Below, piece after piece: positions 1 through 11,859 of a stretch of 64,000 nt of DNA; the stretch's first letter is position 1; every line of letters starts with the position of its first letter. Source of the DNA: Guadua angustifolia (lineage: Eukaryota; Streptophyta; Magnoliopsida; Poales; Poaceae); assembly GCA_036346375.1 (NCBI GenBank), contig CM070517.1, forward strand, positions 14,425,161-14,489,160, written 5' to 3'. A program made the translations under genes and the position numbers. Under the pieces are notes generated by a model. That model saw nothing but the letters and a program-made list of their open reading frames with translations, was not told the DNA's origin and searched no databases.

Positions 1-3000
1 ACAAGGTCGGTTGACTACCGTGGATTGGGAGTAGGGTTGCAGCTTCAGAAGTACCTGATCACCCACTTGGAACTGCCTGTCCTGACGGTTTTTGTCAGCC
101 TGCATCTTAATTCGGTTTTGGGCTGCTGCCAAATGCCTCTTTAACATCTCAGTTTGCTTCTGCCTCTCCAGCAACAGATCTTGCACTTCCATTGGCATTT
201 GGGAGTCAGAGTGAAGCATTGCACCATAACTCGGCTCACAACCATACAAGGCCTTGAATGGAGAGCAACCCAGCGATGTCTGATGACTTGTGTTGTACCA
301 GAATTCAGCCAGTGCCAACCATGCCTTCCATTTCCCCGGTGATGAATGAATGGCATAGCGCAAATACATCTCCACACATTGATTGGTTCGTTCACTTTGC
401 CCGTCTGTTTGTGGATGGTAGGCGGTACTGAACTGCAATTTTGTATCCAACACTTTGAACAACTGCTTCCAAAAGTTACTAGTGAACACTGGATCTCGGT
501 CGGTTGTGATGGTATGTGGCACTCCATGCAGCTTGACCACCTGCTCCAAGAAGACTCGAGCTACCTTCTGGGCTGTGTAAGGGTGGCGTAGTGCTATAAA
601 ATGCGTATACTTGGAGATATGGTCAACCACCACCATGATCACATTGCAGCCATCAGATAAGGGCAGTCCTTCGACAAAATCCATGGTAAGGTCTTGCCAG
701 CTTGCCGTGGGAATCGGCAGCAGTTGTAACAGGCCTGCTAGTTTCTGCCGTTCGCTCTTAGCTTGTTGGCAGACTCCACACTGTTGGACAAAACTCTCCA
801 CCCCCTTCTTCATCCCATTCCAGCTGAATACCTTCTTCAGTCGCTAATACGTAGCATGTATGCCTGAATGCCCTCCTATGGCGCTGGAGTCGAAAGCCGA
901 AATCAATTTAGTCTGGATGGCTGAATTCTCACCAATCCATATTCTGCCCCTTTTCCAAATAATTCCTTGCTGCAATTCAAATCCTTCATCATTTGGGCTG
1001 TGTATATCGAGTTGTGCCAACAGTTGTTGAGCTTGATCGTCAGTCACATAGTTGTTTACTACCTCCTGCAGCCAAGTTGGTTGAACCCCCGTAATGGCCT
1101 GCACTTGACCCACGCGTGACAACGCATCAGCTACAACATTTTCTCTGCCCTTCTTGTAGACAATCCGAAACTGGAGTCCCATGAGCCTAGTCATCGCTTT
1201 CCTTTGCATATCTGTCTGCAGCTGTTGCTCATCAAGATAGCACAAGCTCTGATGATCAGTGAGTATGGTGAACTCTTTCCTTTGCAAATAGGTGCGCCAT
1301 CTTTCCACCGCCAACATCAAGGCTAGGAACTCCTTTTCGTATATGGACAACCGCTGTTGAACCACTCCCAGGGCTTTGCTGAAATACGCCACCGGCCGCC
1401 CTTGTTGCATCAGCACGGCTCCAACCCCATAATCACATGCGTCAGTCTCCACCTCAAAACTTTGCTCGAAGTCCGGAAGCTTCAGCACTGGTGCACTGAT
1501 CATGGCTTGTTTTAAGCGCACGAAGGCTTCCTCTGCTTGTTCATCCCACTGAAACTCTTTCTTCTTTAACATATTAGTCAGTGGCTTGGCTATAATGTCG
1601 TATCCTTGTATGAACTTTCGGCAATATCCGGTAAGCCCTAGGAAACCTCTCAATCCAGTCACGCTGCTAGGTCTTGGCCAGTCACTCATTGCTTGCGTTT
1701 TCTGAGGATCAGTGGCCACTCCCTCTTCTGAAATGATGTGCCCCAAGTGCTCAAGTTTCTTCTCGGCAAAGCTGCACTTTGATCCTTTAGCATACAACTA
1801 ATGATCTTTCAACACTTGCAATACAGTAGCAATATGCTCAATGTGCGACAATAGATCGGGACTATATATCAATATGTCATCAATAAAGACAAGCACAAAT
1901 TTGCAAAGGTACAGAGCTAATACCGAGTTCATCACACACTGGAAGGTAGCAGGTGCATTTGTCAATCCAAACGGCATTACCTTGAACTGATAATGCCCAT
2001 GATGTGTTTTGAATGCAGTCTTACTCTCATCTCCTTCTTTGATGCGGATCTGATGGTACCCAGCCCTCAGGTCCAGCTTGGAGAAGTACTTGGTTCCAGC
2101 CAATTCATCGAGCAATTCATCAATCACCGGCATTGGGAATTTGTTCTTGATGGTGAGATCATTCAGCCTGTGATAGTCAACACAAAATCTCCACATTCCA
2201 TCTTTTTTTTGCACTAATAGGACTAGTGATGCAAAAGGACTCATGCTCGGGGTGATGATTCCCGACGCCAACATCTCCGTCACCTGTCTCTCTATTTCAG
2301 TTTTGTGCAAAGGTGAATATCGATAGGGTCTCAAATTGACCGGTACCGCACCGGGACAGAGAGTGATCGCATGATCATAATCCCTGCGGGGTGGTAAGCC
2401 CTTTGGTTCAGCGAATACCTCACTGAATCGCTCAATCACCTCTTGGACTCCCTCTGGAACCTCCTCTCCTTCCACTATTTGTTTCTCTTCTAGCACTGCC
2501 ATTGCCCACACCTCATTTCCCTTATTCCACTTTTCCACTTGTTCTAGTGTAGCCGTTTTCAGTTGATTTTTGCCTCCTGCCTTTTCACCAAGCAATTGTA
2601 TCTTCCGTCCCTGATGCTCAAACTCTACTATTCTATCTTCCCAATGGCACATCATGGGACTGTGTTGCTTCAACCAGTCCATTCCCAGTATAGCATCGTA
2701 CGCTCCCAACTCTAGGACACGTAGATCTGCCTGGAAAGTGTATCCCTGTGACCACCAAATGAAGTTTGGTATCCATCGGTCACAATTCAGCACCTCCCCA
2801 TTGGCTACCCGAACCTGGATTGGTTCAGTCCGCTGTGGCTCATACCCAAGACGTTGCAAGAAACGGGTGCTCACAAAACTATGTGTACTGCCCAAGTCGA
2901 GCAGTAATAGCATGACTTGATTCCGGACTAGCGCTAGTATTTTCATGGTGCCCACATCATTCCTTCCTAATAATATGTTCACCGATACTCGGTACTCTTC

Positions 3001-3099
3001 CTTTTTTTCTATCTCATTCGTCTCCAGGAAGTCCAGAATTTCATCCGACAACAGCTCCCCAGGTTCTTCTCCAGTAATAGCCTGTAGTTGAGCTTGCAT
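1..3099 (-). pseudogene. gypsy pol: protease, RT, RNase H, integrase (two stops)
   Basis: One minus-strand frame runs from 3,099 to the window edge. In order: an aspartic protease with DLGSTHSF near 2,890 (the usual DSG serine is leucine here); reverse transcriptase with GYHQIRIKEGD, MPFGLTNAPATF and VFIDDILIYS (2,300-1,850); RNase H with VETDACDYGVGAVL, YEKEFLALMLAVE and LTDHQSL (1,470-1,240); and integrase with YHPQTDGQSERTN (about 440-400) followed by the C-terminal region. Two TAG stops lie in frame, at 1,798-1,800 in RT and at 844-846 before the integrase core; both sit where a CAG glutamine codon would fit. The zinc-knuckle end of gag lies in the same frame just upstream, so gag and pol were one polyprotein. 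Confidence 0.9.
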
Positions 3100-4259
3100 C
3101 TTCTTCTTACACTGTAAATGATGATTCGGTTCATATTTCTCCCCACATTGGTAGCACAGCCCATTGATCCGTTGGTATTCTTTAATTTGTTTGGCCTTCC
3201 AAAGATCCCCTTGATTGAGTTTCAGTTGTGGTTGACTTTGCTCAGTTTTCTGCGACGTTGTTCCCTCCCGACCGCTACTGAACTTAGTCTTCCAGCCTTT
3301 GTTCCGTTCAATTATGTCTGTTGCACACTGGCCAACAGAATCGCCCTATCCACAGTCTCAGGCACTTGGCCCTGCACCGCCCCTTTGAGTTCCATTTTCA
3401 ATCCCCTAATGAACTGCGACACAAAGAGTTCCTCATCATAATAAGGATTGTGCATGGTGATCTCATACCGTAAACCTTCAAACTGCCTTTGATATTCAGC
3501 TACCGTTCCCGTTTGTTTGAGCTCCATCAACTTTCCCAACAGCAGCCAATGATCAAATGCCCCGAACTTAGTCTCCACCGCCTGCATGAACTGCTCCCAA
3601 TCTCCCAATCCGCTGCGGACCTTGTAGACCTGCAACCACTGAGAGGCATTTCCCTCCATATGCAAAGCGGCGACTGATACCCACACGGCAATAGGAATGT
3701 TAAACAACCGAAAATACTCCTCACACTTATCCTTCCAGATCCGTGGATTATCACCCTCAAACTTCGGGAACATCATTTTTGGCAGCAATCCTCTCATAGC
3801 TCCACCGGATTCCTGAGAGCCTCCCCCCGAACATCTGCTGGATTTGCCCCCAACATTCGGCACTCGCTCTTTTCCCCAACTTTCCGGTGGGGCTGGGGTA
3901 TACAAAGCCTTCCCCACACCAAGTATAGACCCACCTCCTTCCCATCTGGCTTCAGGTTTTTGTCCAGCATGAAGCCGTGCAACCGCCTGTGCCGTGGCTT
4001 CCAACTGCTTTGCCAGCATTTGCTGATCCTTGACGCTTTGCTCCATGGTTCGGGCCGTCAGATCTGTTCAGGCTACCAGTTGTTGCTGTGTCATGTCGAT
4101 CGCCTCCACCCGCGCCAACAACATCTCCACGCTTTCCTTCAACGAACCCAACTGTTCCTCCGTTCGTCCCGCCTCTCCCATCGCCTCCAACACGAACTGT
4201 GTTTGAACTGATGGACGTGGAGGAGCCGTGTTGCCGATCATACCTTGCTCTGATACCAA
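3100..4259 (-). pseudogene. gypsy gag with zinc knuckle (stop and frameshift)
   Basis: The capsid part lies at 4,046-3,312 and contains PKFEGDNPRIWKDKCEEYF, WLQVYK and EYQRQFEGL, typical of the plant retrotransposon gag domain. The frame opens at an ATG that overlaps the primer-binding site near 4,259. A TGA at 4,068-4,070 interrupts it 63 codons in; a CGA arginine codon would restore it. At about 3,312-3,318 the frame shifts by one base, after which the new frame reads through a CCHC-like knuckle (CYQCGEKYEPNHHLQC, about 3,165-3,117) directly into pol. The protein would form the retrotransposon particle and bind its RNA. It is disabled here. Confidence 0.85.
4247..4258 (-). other. primer-binding site (initiator Met tRNA)
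   Basis: The minus strand reads TGGTATCAGAGC, the standard plant PBS complementary to the 3' end of initiator methionine tRNA. It lies three bases inside the LTR edge and overlaps the start of gag. It sets the element's orientation and the LTR boundary. Confidence 0.9.
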
Positions 4260-4261
4260 GT

Positions 4262-4768
4262 TGTAATATCCCCTGGCCTAGATCGCTCTAGATGTGAGAT
4301 CCGGCAACAGATGGAAAAGCGAAAAAGCAGAGAAGGAAGAGATTTCGTGGGGAAGAAGAAGAGAAGATCGTATCTATTTCTTTTATACCCTTCACCAACC
4401 CGTACAAGTCTCTTATATACTCATCACGGGAACCTTCCACTCTTTACCCTCACTTACTGTTTACATTGTCGATAATTACTATACAGAAACTACCGCACTC
4501 ATTACTGCTAAGTCGTCACTCAATAAAGCCCCTTGCCGACTTCACCGCTTCCTGTCTTTACGCAACATCATTCCCGCGCCTGCCCTGCTCCTTACGCCTC
4601 GTCGCTTAGCACCTTCTTGTCGCTGCCTCCATTCTCACCAGCGAACTCACCAGTGGCTGTGATAGGTCTCATGCCCATGATGCGACGACGTGTACATACG
4701 GTGAGATGGGATTTTGCAGAGCTGGTTTTCTTGAATGCATTGCCTTGTAAAGCTGCGTACTAATAACA
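4262..4768 (-). repeat. 5' LTR of the gypsy element
   Basis: The plus strand starts TGTAATATCC next to the PBS and ends ACTAATAACA, giving TG...CA termini with short TGT/ACA inverted ends. The inner boundary is firm because of the PBS. The outer boundary at 4,768 is inferred from the terminal CA and is less certain, because the partner LTR is outside the window. A TATA box lies inside. Confidence 0.7.
4380..4387 (-). promoter_or_regulatory. LTR TATA box
   Basis: The minus strand reads TATAAAAG, about 120 bases before the end of the LTR. This fits the promoter at the U3/R junction of a short plant LTR. Assigned by motif and position only. Confidence 0.5.
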
Positions 4769-4952
4769 TAATGCAAAACATAATGTTCACCGTAAATAAT
4801 CATAATGTATCGATCGAATAACCAGAACAGCTATGAAAAATATATGGGATATAGAGAGGCAAAACTAAGAGGCCTTATTTATAGTAAAAATCTATTAAAA
4901 ATGTATTCGAATTCGCTCTCAAAGTGATTCGACTATCTATCTCAATGTATAC

Positions 4953-5390
4953 CTTATATTATAGCTAAGAGGATTGGTGCCCTCCTAGCTATGCCACGTC
5001 ACCTCTCTCACGATTTGGTCCTATAGAAAATTTAAAATCGTGTTTCGGTCATTCGGTTGGTTTTTAGTAGAAAGGATCCAAAAAAAATTATATTTAGGTC
5101 CCTCCACGCTTTACGTTCAGATTCTCATCTTATATTATAGCTGGGAGGATTGACGCCCTCCTAGCTATGCCACATCACCTCTCTCACGATTTGGTCCACC
5201 GATATATTATAGCTGGGAGGATTGGCGCCCTCCCAGCTATGCCATGTCACCTCTCGCGATTTGGTCCTCTGAAAAATTCAAAATCGTGTTTCGGTCCTCT
5301 AGTCACTTTTTAGTAGAAAGGATAAAAAAACCGAAATTACATTTAGGTCCCTCCACGGTTTACGTTCAGGCCCTTCCGACGGTTTTTAGC
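4953..5390. repeat. three copies of a dyad-containing repeat with flanks
   Basis: A roughly 65-70 bp unit occurs at 4,953, 5,129 and 5,202. Each copy has TATTATAGCT, a dyad of the form CTGGGAGG...CCTCCCAG, then GCCAYRTCACCTCTC and GATTTGGTCC. Copies one and three are followed by a shared flank of about 110 bp (AAATCGTGTTTCGGTC ... TTTAGGTCCCTCCACG). The second copy lacks the flank and abuts the third. The third copy has a perfect 9-bp stem. No coding potential is seen in the stretch 4,769-6,180. Confidence 0.8.
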
Positions 5391-5510
5391 AAAATGGACC
5401 GGAAAAAACAAAATTACGTTTGGGTTTTAAGAAATCGGTTTTACCATATTGGACTCGAAGAAAAACAGGAATACATTTAGGTCCCATCGTGGTTTTATCC
5501 CAAAAAAACA

Positions 5511-6000
5511 CAGATTCATTGACGATTTATAACAGCCCACGGATTCACCGACGGGTCCTAGCGATCATTTTTAAAAAAAACAAGAAAACCGGAGTTACGC
5601 AAAAAAAAAAAAAAAATACGTTTGTTTTCTCACACAAACAAAAACCAAAGATTCGCCAACAGTTTATAGCAGTCCACAGATTCGACGATGGACCCTAGCG
5701 ACCCATTTTTAAAAAGAAAACAAGAAAACTAGAATTACGCAAAAAAACGAAAATACGTTTGTTTTCTCCCGAAAACAAAAAACTACAGATTCACCGACCG
5801 TTTATAGTAGTCCACAAATTCGCTGATGGGTCCCTGTGACCCTTTTTTAAAAAATAATAGGAATTTACACAAAAAAATATGTTTAGACCACTCCACGTTG
5901 TCCTATACGTTTAGGTCCCTCCGTGTTTTCCTCCCAAAACACATATTCGTCGATGGCTTCTAACACCTTATTTTTTTAATAAAAACCAAGAAAGCTGAAA
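5511..6000. repeat. tandem repeat, about 137 bp period, 3.5 copies
   Basis: Units begin near 5,511, 5,649, 5,786 and, in part, 5,941. Each has AGATTC near its start, TTTATARYAGYCCAC, a GGGTCC-like stretch, an A-rich tract and TACGTTTGTTTTCT. Period is 137-138 bp between the first three and longer before the last. No reading frame is shared between copies, so this is non-coding tandem DNA directly beside the dyad repeat. Confidence 0.8.
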
Positions 6001-6180
6001 ATAAGCAATTTTTTTCAGAAATATCCGTTGGATCAAATTTTATGCGGTGCAGCGTCATGTGACTGAATTTCTGAAATTTCGTATGATGCAATATTACACA
6101 TAAAATTTCGCACGTGTAATAAAATTTCGTACGATACAGTGTAGCGCGTGACCGCCTGGTAGCGTTTGGCAATCCCAGAA

Positions 6181-6658
6181 TAGGTGGAATCGAGCCGCCG
6201 AAGCTTGGCTTCGACCGAACTTCGTGGGTTCTTGAGCCGAGCCGAGCTCGCTCATTGTCTTTAATCGAATAAACAAGCTCGGCTCAATCGAGCCTCGAAA
6301 ATGCCGAAGTCGCCGTGAGCCGCCTCGCATGTGCTATCATTAATCAACTCTCAAGTATGTTCATTGTATGTTCTTTGTTCAATATGATATGATAAATGCC
6401 AAGCCAATTGAATGTTCGGGATGTGGCTAATTTTGTATTAAAATTAAGCCTCATGTAATTTGGATAATCAATTAATGATTAGTGATTAGTGAAAGTGATT
6501 CGATATCTGAATTTTCAGCTAACGAGCCATCGCAAATTTCGCCGTCGCTCATTAGCAGCAAGACGGTAAGCTGACTCGCTTGTTGATGCACCGAAAGCCC
6601 AAGCGCACCGAGCCGAACTCGACCGAGCCGCGAGCCTCGAGCTATTTTTCCACCCCTA
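6181..6658. mobile_element. hAT-like terminal-inverted-repeat element
   Basis: The left end reads TAGGTGGAATCGAGCC and the right end, reverse-complemented, reads TAGGGGTGGAAAAATAGC followed by CTCGAGGCTCG. The interior is rich in CGAGCCGAGC and its complement, as in plant hAT-type non-autonomous elements with GAGCTCGG subterminal repeats. The flanking eight bases (TCCCAGAA and CCCGTAAA) match only partly, so no duplication is proven. It ends where the untranslated first exon of the enoyl reductase gene is expected to begin. Confidence 0.55.
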
Positions 6659-7699
6659 CCCGTAAACCCCTTCGGCCTCATGGAAACCCACCGCCTCCAG
6701 AACTTCGCCGCTTTCCGTTCCCCACCTGCAACACAAACCTCCAACTCCGACTCCATTTCGCCCCGCAAGAACACGCGCTCCTCGTGCTCTCAGCCTCAGA
6801 TCGGATCCCATCCAGCGCACGCCCATTTCTCGCCGCATCCCATCCTTTTGCTCCGAGGTGAGGAACTCCGCCGCATCCCCCTGCCTCGCGCTGCGTGGGC
6901 GGGTGCATTCCCTCCCCCTGCCCGCCGTTGTTACCTTTCCCTTGGGGAGCTACGGACCGAGGTTCTTGGAAAATCTCGTGCCCGCGAACAGTCTGAGGGA
7001 GCGATTGATTGACTGCATTTTCTCTCGCCTGTTTGCTTGTGTGCTTGGTCGTGTTTTCTTCTGGGGATGAGTTGTGTGTTGTTCTTGGGATTTTGTACTT
7101 TGCGAAGCGATTGGAGTGATGCGAAATGGCCGTTCTTGATTATAGGGGAACCTGGATTTCGACTCTGATGGATGGCGCTACGTCTTGTTAATTTCTTTGC
7201 CTTAACTCTGGATGGCGAGGTTTGAATTTTAATATTTAGTTTATGGTGTAGCGAATTGGTTCAATCTGTTGTGTTTTATTTTTGGGAAATGAGTTTAGCT
7301 CTGCCGCATGAGGTGAAAAGCTGAATCTCTTTTTATTTATTTATTTTATTTTTAAATGTTATGTTATGTGCTAGTTCTAGTTCTGTGAGGCAGATTTCAA
7401 AAGGAAAGCTTGGTCATGTCACTGTAGGATACGACTGAAATTGTTCTTCTAACCAAATCCTTATTAACTCAAACTTAGCGAATTATTCATGTTTTAAGGT
7501 GCATAAATACTGTCTTTTTGCTGAACTTTGGAACCTTGGGTTTAGTTTGATTTGTGGTGTTTGGCTGAGCTTGATTGTAACAGTTAAAACAATCCGAAAC
7601 GGAAATTTATGCACCCTGTGCTCTTATCAGTCAATATCTTGAATGACATTATGTTGAAATTATTCCCATCGCAGTTGACGTTGTCCTACATAAAGGACG
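6659..7699 (+). other. 5' leader of the enoyl reductase gene with UTR intron
   Basis: GC-rich sequence up to 6,857 ends in CTCCGAG followed by a GTGAGG donor at 6,858. A matching acceptor (CCCATCGCAG) ends at 7,674, 25 bases before the start codon. This gives a non-coding exon, an 817-bp leader intron and a short second leader exon. The transcription start is not visible and no clear TATA box was found. Small open frames in 6,680-7,070 are not supported as genes. Confidence 0.6.
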
Positions 7700-10600
7700 A
7701 TGGGTGCGTCTGCAACTGCTGGTATTCAGATGGTGGCGGTGCACCCTTGCATCCCAGCTTTCCAACGAATGCTTGGGTCGGGATTAGCAGTTCCTGCATT
7801 CGGAAGGGCACTTAGTACCAGAACTGGCTTTGCCAAATGTGTTAAAACTGCATCAGCAAGGCCGCTTATTTCTTTAAACCATAAGAGGTTTGCTCTGAGG
7901 GCGATGTCACAGATTGGTGCCCAAGGACTCCCCATTGATCTCAGAGGTAAGCTGAAATCACTTGCTCTTTATTCAAGAAGTAACAATAAGGATAGCTGGT
8001 TATCACTATATTTCGAAGGGTTAAGGTCTTTTCTTAATTGTTTCTTCTTGCCACCTTTGTATTGTTATCCAGTACTATACACTTCAGCTGTGCTTGTGCA
8101 ATAACAATTACATTTACTCTGTGTGTATGTCATATTGTGCAACTGAGCAAGTTCCACTTTAGGATTAGGTGGAAAAGGTTCTCGAACTACCACACAGAAG
8201 ATGGCCAGATGCTTGAAGGAGATTAGGGTTTAATGGGATGGGAGAACTTTTGGGAGAGAAAACACTAATTCATTGTTCTTGCTTGATTGGTAATGGATAC
8301 ATGCTTATCACTTTTCTAGGGATGACCTGACTTGACCTCTAAGAAACAATCTCAATTCTAAAGTACTTATCTTTAATACATCAAATATATCTATAAGGAA
8401 ATCCACTAATCTTGGTCAAGGGGAATTAATGCCACTAACATTTCTTCACCACACTGAACTCTGCCATTGTCACTGCTCCCCTAGGCGGCCACCTCTCAAT
8501 CTTTCACCTTTGGTATTGAAACTTGATGACAGGGCATTATTGTATCTTGTTTACAAATCGGGGACACTTGACAAAAAACTGAGAACCTATGGTTAGCATT
8601 GGATTTGTTTCTGGATTGTACTGATCCTGTCATGTAATGTTTCATTGGCCTCATATCCTGTAAATTCTGCAGTAAATTCTTGTTATTAGTTTGGGGAATA
8701 TATATCTTATTAATAATATGGTCACACTAATTAGGCAAGTTTCGTTTTTATTACTGCACTTCCAGGTTTTTTTAAGTCATGCAGTGAATCCTTCACAAAC
8801 AGATAATCAACCTACTATTTTTTTTTCCGAGGAAATTTATAATCTGACCGAATTCAGGAGATTTTCAATTACTCTAAGTTTACTAGTTCATATGCAATTT
8901 TTCAGGTAAAAGGGCATTTATTGCTGGAGTTGCTGATGATAATGGCTATGGCTGGGCAATTGCTAAGGCTCTTGCTGCAGCTGGTGCTGAAATTCTTGTT
9001 GGTACATGGGTGCCTGTAAGATGATCTCTTTCATGAAATTTATCTCACTGAATATTCTGGTGAAAAATCTTACAGACCATCCACATTTTTCAGGCATTAA
9101 ACATATTCGAGACAAGCTTGAGACGTGGAAAGTTTGATGTATCACGGAAGTGCGTTCATCTATTTCTAAAATTGTTTGAGCATAGTTGAAGTTTTCTTTT
9201 GTCCACTTCAGTGTTTCTTGTTTCTTTTGTCCACTCCAGTGTTTCTTGTTGGAACTATTATCATTTTTCTGGTGTTTGACAAGCATTTGATGCAGGCTGC
9301 CTGATGGATCTCTTATGGAGATTACTAAAGTTTATCCACTGGATGCAGTTTTTGACTCCCCTGAGGATGTTCCTGAAGATGTAATGCTCATCATTTAGGA
9401 TGTTTTCCCTTGACAATTCCCATTCTGGCTTTACGAACCTTTTTCTCCCCTGTTGTAGATTAAAACGAACAAAAGGTATGCTGGATCCTCAAATTGGACT
9501 GTTAAGGTAAGCTACAATGTGCCATTTAAACTTATACTTCTGCGATCTGATGAATACTTTGTTGTGTAATGCTTCCTATCATAGGCCTAATTCCTATATG
9601 CCTTCATTTGATAGGAAGTTGCTGAAACGGTCAAAAATGATTTTGACAGCATTGACATCCTTGTGCACTCTCTAGCAAATGGTCCCGAGGTAAAGCATCT
9701 CTCTCTCTCTCATCCAGCATGGTCATCACCATTAGTTCCATTTGCTATTTAGTTAACCTTCTTTCGTACTCTCAAGGTAACAAAGCCTTTGCTGGAGACA
9801 TCAAGAGGAGGGTATCTTGCTGCAGTTTCAGCATCTAGTTACTCTTTTATTTCTTTACTTCAACACTTCCTTCCCATAATGAATCCAGGTAATACTCCCT
9901 ACAGATATGCTGTGGCTGTTCTGTTTCTATTCTGATGATTTTCTATTTTGTCGCTAGCTACTGCATCAGTTTCATTTGGCCAGCAGACCATACTTGCAGT
10001 AGTGTTTCACAAGTACACAGGTTTTATCTTGGATAGATCTTTTGAACAAAGTATTAAATAACAAATGTCAAGTCTACCTTTGGCCTTTTATGAATTATCA
10101 TGGTCCCTGTTAGGTTGCTTGCCACAATCTGCCATACTTGGCTTAGGCATGCCACACCCTTAGCCTAGTGTTTGTTTCCTATCACGCTGGTGTGCTGCAA
10201 GTCCTTAAGTGAGTTGGACCTTCACCACAATCGAAATATTTTGTGAAGAAAATGCTCATCAGAAGTCCTTAGAAAGGGGCCCCATGCGTATTATCTAATC
10301 AAGCAGCTATTTCAAGTATGCCACACTTAGCTTTGTCATGGTGACAAAGCAGACAAGATCGACTTGACACAAAATGTGGTTATTGCATTATTTTTGCATG
10401 TGCCTTGGCGTGGTAAATTGTGATAGGCCACCAAACAGGCCCTAGGTTTAGCTTGTTTAATGGAAATCATTTGTTCTTTTCTCGTTAGATCAAAAACTAT
10501 TTGTTCTGATGTGCACCTTACTGCCTTTCTTAAGCACTTCTTAATTTTTAGTTTGAATATTTTGCAGGAGGTGCTAGTATCTCTTTGACATACATAGCAT

Positions 10601-11442
10601 CTGAAAGGACAATTCCTGGGTAAGTGTTCTTCTAACGATTTCACGGCTAATAAGTGTGCTATGGTTACTTATGATTTGTTTGGTGATTGTTTTGTAGCTA
10701 TGGTGGCGGCATGAGTTCAGCAAAAGCAGCACTCGAGAGTGATACAAGAGTACGCACTTCTCTATGAGATCATGCATATCTTACATTTAGCCCTCCACGA
10801 GTGCAACTATGCTTCGCTTTGCATAAATTTATTTCCAAGCCTTTTTTTCTATGTAGGTTCTTGCTTATGAAGCTGGTCGAAAAGGCAAAATCAGAGTGAA
10901 CACCATATCGGCAGGTACCTTTTTTGCATAGGAAGTAAATAAGTTCCTCTTTGTAGGAATTCTTGAAGCATAAAATGTTGGATTATAAAAGCGTAATTTT
11001 TTTTCCAAAATTAATAGATAACTGCAAATTGGTAGCTTTATATATAGTGTGATTTGTGGTTGTTTGGCAACAACTTAGCAGCACTTATGCTCTTCATCAT
11101 CATCATGCATTCCATGTATTCTTAGGTCCATTGGGAAGCCGAGCAGCCAGAGCTATTGGATTCATTGAGAAGATGATAGAATACTCTTACGTCAACGCAC
11201 CATTGCAGAAGGAACTCTTGGCAGGTTGAAATTGTCTCCTTTTCCTTTGACTACAACTCTTTCGATGCTTCTTTCTTCTGAAGTTCTCTAAAAGAACACT
11301 GTGTTCGACAGATGAAGTGGGGAACACAGCAGCGTTCTTAGTGTCTCCGTTGGCATCTGCAATCACCGGCTCAACTGTTTATGTTGACAACGGACTCAAT
11401 ACAATGGGACTTGCGGTTGACAGCCCTACACTATCGACATAA
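7700..11442 (+). CDS. enoyl-[acyl-carrier-protein] reductase (NADH), plastid
   Basis: The product is the FabI-type enoyl-ACP reductase (plant ENR/MOD1) that performs the last reduction of each fatty-acid elongation cycle in plastids. Twelve coding exons join in frame: 7700-7946, 8906-9015, 9094-9149, 9296-9380, 9459-9506, 9615-9689, 9777-9888, 10568-10619, 10698-10749, 10857-10914, 11126-11224 and 11312-11442. All introns are GT-AG. The sum is 1,125 bases, or 374 residues, the usual plant length. Residues 1 to about 75 look like a transit peptide, rich in Ala, Ser and Arg. GVADDNGYGWAIAKALAAAG (about 88-107) is the dinucleotide-binding loop. Active-site Tyr253, Tyr263 and Lys271 keep the plant spacing within YIASERTIPGYGGGMSSAK. 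The frame is intact, so I take it to be functional. Confidence 0.96.
10102..10443. mobile_element. MITE-like element in intron 7 of the reductase gene
   Basis: The left end GGTTGCTTGCCACAATCTGC and the reverse complement of the right end GGTGGCCTATCACAATTTAC align over roughly 40 bases, with GGCCTGTT-like outer ends. This is the form of a non-autonomous TIR element. I found no convincing target duplication, so exact ends and superfamily are uncertain. It accounts for about half of the 679-bp intron. Confidence 0.5.
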
Positions 11443-11859
11443 ACATCTTTCTGCTGGATGTGGTGCAGTTATTAGTCCGTGCAGTTAGGTCCACCTTGGA
11501 GTTTGAAACCAGATTGTTGACATGAATTTGAAGAAAGTTGGTAGCGTGGAGGTACAAACATTCTGGAAAATTGAGTTCCTGGTTTTCATTTATTTTGACT
11601 GTCATTGGGCAATCAGAATAGAATGGTGGAGTGCAGTCCATTGGTCTATTTCATGTTAGCCCTAGGCCCGAGAAGAGAGAAAATGAAAAAGAAGAGACTG
11701 CATTGATGTCTATTTGTGTTTGATATCGTGCTTAAGTTCGTATTGATCTCTTCGTTGCAATATCATATCAATTACTAAGAATCAGCAAATGTAACTATGT
11801 AGGCATAATGGCGGCACAGCACTGGCGGGCGTTCTAGATTGTCAATCGAATATTGTATT
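11443..11859 (+). other. 3' UTR and downstream region of the reductase gene
   Basis: The sequence after the stop codon is T-rich, contains no sizeable reading frame in register and no repeat that I recognise. The 3' UTR probably ends within this stretch, but no single polyadenylation signal stands out. Confidence 0.5.

Larger units (their letters stand above)
1..4768 (-). mobile_element. Ty3/gypsy LTR retrotransposon, truncated by window edge
   Basis: Read on the minus strand the order is LTR (4,768-4,262), primer-binding site, gag, protease, reverse transcriptase, RNase H and integrase, which is the Ty3/gypsy order. The window begins inside the C-terminal part of integrase, so the 3' LTR and the target-site duplication cannot be seen. 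The short LTR of about 507 bp, a single gag-pol reading frame and the FIDD form of the RT active site suggest a plant chromovirus, perhaps Reina-like; this lineage call is inference. The element is not functional as written: three in-frame stops and one frameshift interrupt it, but the domains are otherwise well kept, which suggests a fairly recent insertion. Confidence 0.9.

Noticed and set aside
6472..7070. Several overlapping frames of 60-110 codons before the enoyl reductase gene
   Set aside because: They overlap on both strands in GC-rich DNA, match no family, and span the leader exon and intron.
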